This document shows, piece by piece, positions 25,418-27,260 of a stretch of DNA of 27,260 bases. Position numbers and translations under genes: made by a program. The stretch is taken from contig CAZNXE010000043.1 of assembly GCA_964576465.1 (NCBI GenBank), positions 1 through 27,260 of the forward strand, given 5' to 3'. The stretch is from CAZNXE01 sp964576465. GTDB taxonomy: Bacteria; Planctomycetota; Planctomycetia; Pirellulales; JAEUIK01. The notes under the pieces were generated by a model. It saw only the letters and a list, made by a program, of their open reading frames with translations. It searched no databases and was not told the DNA's origin. Numbering within the stretch: position 1 is the first letter of the stretch; every line of letters starts with the position of its first letter.

Positions 25418-27150
25418 ATACTCAGGAGCGCTTTGCCGAACTGTGGACTGATTACCTTGAAGGCGATCTCGACGAACTCGGAATGGTCGAACTGCATGCG
25501 TTGCTCAAGGCCGATGAAAGCCTGCTGAAGGTGGCCACCGACCTGTATCAGACGCATCGCCTGTTGGGACTAGCTGCCACGGAGGAGACGACGCGACACG
25601 ACGAAGTTGTTCGCGGTATGCTGGCTCGGCTGCCAGCAGATCAAGACCGTTTCGTGAATGGTGTGATGACACAGGTAACAGCCTCACGCCGCGAGCCGCC
25701 CGCAAACGTCACACTGAGAATGCCTGCTAATCTACCGACCATTCTCTGGACCACGGTCACACTGACGATCATCGGGATTCTGTGTTTTTCGTTTTGGCCG
25801 AAAGATCGTCCGCACGTCGCACAAGACAATATCAAGCAGGCCAGCGAAACGACGTCCAAGGGCAACGTGCGCCTTGCGAGTCTGTCGCACGCGAAATTCT
25901 TTGGCGAATTGTCGCCGCCCGTTGATTCGGTTCTCGATACAAATCGCGACTACGTGCTGACTGAAGGGGCGGTCGAGGTTATGTTTCCGCTTGGGGCGTC
26001 CGCGATTATCGAGGGCCCTGCCGTGTTTCGCGTGCTGTCCGATGAGAGCCTCGGCCTGGATGTGGGACGCTGCTCGGTCCATGCACCCAACGGCGCGGAA
26101 GGTTTCCGTGTGGAGACACCTGTTACGCGCATCGTCGATCGGGGCACACGATTTACCGTGCGAGTCTCCGAAACGAGTGAAACGGAAGTGCAGGTGGTCG
26201 AGGGTGCCGCCGACATTTATCGGCGTTCCAACGGTCCGCGGAAACAATCGTCAGGGGGCAGTGATATAGACTCCGTTGAGGCGGCATTTGAACTTCGGCT
26301 CACCGGTCGAGAAGCACGTCGCTTTCTGAATGACGATGCTCTCTCGAATCAGCCTGCGAGCTTCAATCCAGAATCTTATCGCAACCGCTTGTCGGACCGC
26401 ATCGTGTCTTTCGAGGCGACTACCGCAGCCGATGGCGGAGCAGAACATCTCACAAGTGTCACCGTGCAGCGCGACGGCCGAGTAATTCACTATCCGGTAC
26501 ACCGTTTGATTCCTGCCGAACTCACATGGTTCAAGTCAGCCGAAGGCCCCGACCCAAACGGGCATCTGGCGGGTGGTCCATCGCTCGCTGAGTCTCGAAT
26601 CGAGGCACTATCAGATTCCGCGCTGAACACGGGCGTGATCAATCCCGGGGGCAGTCTGCTGTCCTTGGAATCTGATCCCGTCATGGAGGAGATAGAAGAC
26701 GCGGGCAATCCGAACACGCCAGGGTTTGCAGTGCGCTTTCAAGTGCCGGTCAAGAATGGGCCGGGGCCAGACGTTGTCTTTTTTGAACTGCAAACCGTAT
26801 TGAACCCGCCGGACGGCGACGCGTTTCATGTAAGCCCGCTGAAGTTCGATGCGGGGCGGAAGTCACTCACAATCCATGCTTACGACCTGACGCTGACATC
26901 GCCTGAAGCACTGAAGCTGGCAGGTTTCAATCTCTACCGCTTCGATCAGGCCGTCGCTTCGCTTGCCGAGTTGCAGACTGCGGAATGCGTGCGAACGCCC
27001 GTCCGATTGAATTTTCAAGTCCTGGCCGTGGGGATCGATCTCTCCGATTTGGGGTACACAGCCGGCGAAGAGGTGGACGGTTTGTTTTTTCAAGATGCAG
27101 AGGATGACGAGCAGCGTGTCGATCCGGTCTTTATTGGCGGTTTGCCGTAA
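25414..27150 (+). CDS. FecR-domain membrane regulator (probable anti-sigma factor)
   Basis: The 578-aa protein begins with a cytoplasmic anti-sigma-like helical region (about 1-95, with LWTDYLEGDLDELGMVEL at 10-27), then one transmembrane helix (about 107-128). A FecR domain follows (about 170-270), with LTEGAVEVMFPLGASAIIEGP at about 182-202 and VETPVTRIVDRGTRFTVRV at about 233-251. The remaining 300 residues are beta-rich and have no motif I can name. In planctomycetes such ECF/FecR pairs usually precede genes for secreted LamG, DUF1549/DUF1553 or sulfatase-type proteins. The signal sensed is unknown. The start follows from the four-base overlap with the sigma gene. Confidence 0.92.
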   Translation: MNTQERFAELWTDYLEGDLDELGMVELHALLKADESLLKVATDLYQTHRLLGLAATEETTRHDEVVRGMLARLPADQDRFVNGVMTQVTASRREPPANVTLRMPANLPTILWTTVTLTIIGILCFSFWPKDRPHVAQDNIKQASETTSKGNVRLASLSHAKFFGELSPPVDSVLDTNRDYVLTEGAVEVMFPLGASAIIEGPAVFRVLSDESLGLDVGRCSVHAPNGAEGFRVETPVTRIVDRGTRFTVRVSETSETEVQVVEGAADIYRRSNGPRKQSSGGSDIDSVEAAFELRLTGREARRFLNDDALSNQPASFNPESYRNRLSDRIVSFEATTAADGGAEHLTSVTVQRDGRVIHYPVHRLIPAELTWFKSAEGPDPNGHLAGGPSLAESRIEALSDSALNTGVINPGGSLLSLESDPVMEEIEDAGNPNTPGFAVRFQVPVKNGPGPDVVFFELQTVLNPPDGDAFHVSPLKFDAGRKSLTIHAYDLTLTSPEALKLAGFNLYRFDQAVASLAELQTAECVRTPVRLNFQVLAVGIDLSDLGYTAGEEVDGLFFQDAEDDEQRVDPVFIGGLP

Positions 27151-27212
27151 ACAGTAGAAATAGGTCAGAGAGCGAAACAATCTGAGCAGGCTGTCCTGTG
27201 GGAGTGCGAATT

Positions 27213-27260
27213 GTGTGTCGGAAACTCATCGTATTTACCTTCATGTGTTCGTATGTCGCG
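27213..27260 (+). CDS. Possible start of a secreted protein (partial, runs off window)
   Basis: From GTG 27213 the frame stays open to the window end and encodes CRKLIVFTFMCSYVA after the start, which looks like the basic and hydrophobic parts of a signal peptide. GGGAG lies eight bases upstream, an ideal ribosome site. In-frame GTGs at 27198 and 27204 are alternatives. It lies 62 bp after the FecR-type gene, where such operons usually encode an exported protein. Too short to identify. Confidence 0.4.
   Translation, partial: MCRKLIVFTFMCSYVA

Noticed and set aside
1..27260. CRISPR array or prophage genes
   Set aside because: No regularly spaced direct repeats and no phage structural or lysis genes were seen.

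Overview
The window looks like a draft scaffold from a Planctomycetota bacterium, probably Pirellulales-like. This is inferred from gene families rather than from a marker gene: planctomycete-type ECF sigma factors, a sigma/FecR pair joined by an ATGA overlap, a PEP-CTERM secreted protein, many FHA and Ser/Thr-kinase modules, GYF_2 domains, and palindromic intergenic repeats. A run of ten Ns at 21702-21711 marks an assembly join.

Left arm, minus strand, 1-13952. Read from the centre outward it encodes a membrane protein with a J-domain-like N-terminus (11520-13952), a zinc-ribbon TRAFAC-type GTPase (10176-11480), a 999-aa membrane protein whose N-terminus I recognise as a GAP1-N2 (GTPase-associated protein 1) domain (7117-10116), and a 959-aa single-pass protein of unknown family (4143-7022). 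A membrane-anchored trypsin-like protease with two GYF_2 domains (2493-4019) and an ABCG-type transporter with three FHA domains, cut by the window edge (1-2360), follow. The first four are spaced 39, 59 and 94 bp apart and are probably one transcript.

Right arm, plus strand, 14453-20986. It diverges from the left arm across a 500-bp intergenic region carrying candidate promoters and palindromes. It encodes an FHA-Ser/Thr kinase, a C-terminally anchored Ser/Thr kinase, a small secreted protein, a sigma-70-like protein with a 200-aa C-terminal extension, and a membrane-anchored M48 zinc protease. My reading is that both arms form one signalling or conflict-type system. The GTPase/GAP1/J-like group would be the switch, the kinases and FHA domains the phospho-wiring, and the protease(s) and transporter the outputs. 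The membership and the function are inference.

Insertion-sequence island, about 21100-23450. It holds a minus-strand DDE integrase-type transposase disabled by a precise 11-bp tandem duplication and interrupted by the N gap. Next to it is a plus-strand IS5-family (IS427-like) element whose two reading frames are joined by a -1 shift at an A5G6 tract.

Right end, plus strand, 23763-27260. It holds a PEP-CTERM protein, a 290-bp spacer with two hairpins and a 27-bp inverted repeat, an ECF sigma factor overlapping a FecR-type membrane regulator, and the possible start of a further exported protein. No tRNA, rRNA or CRISPR array was seen.
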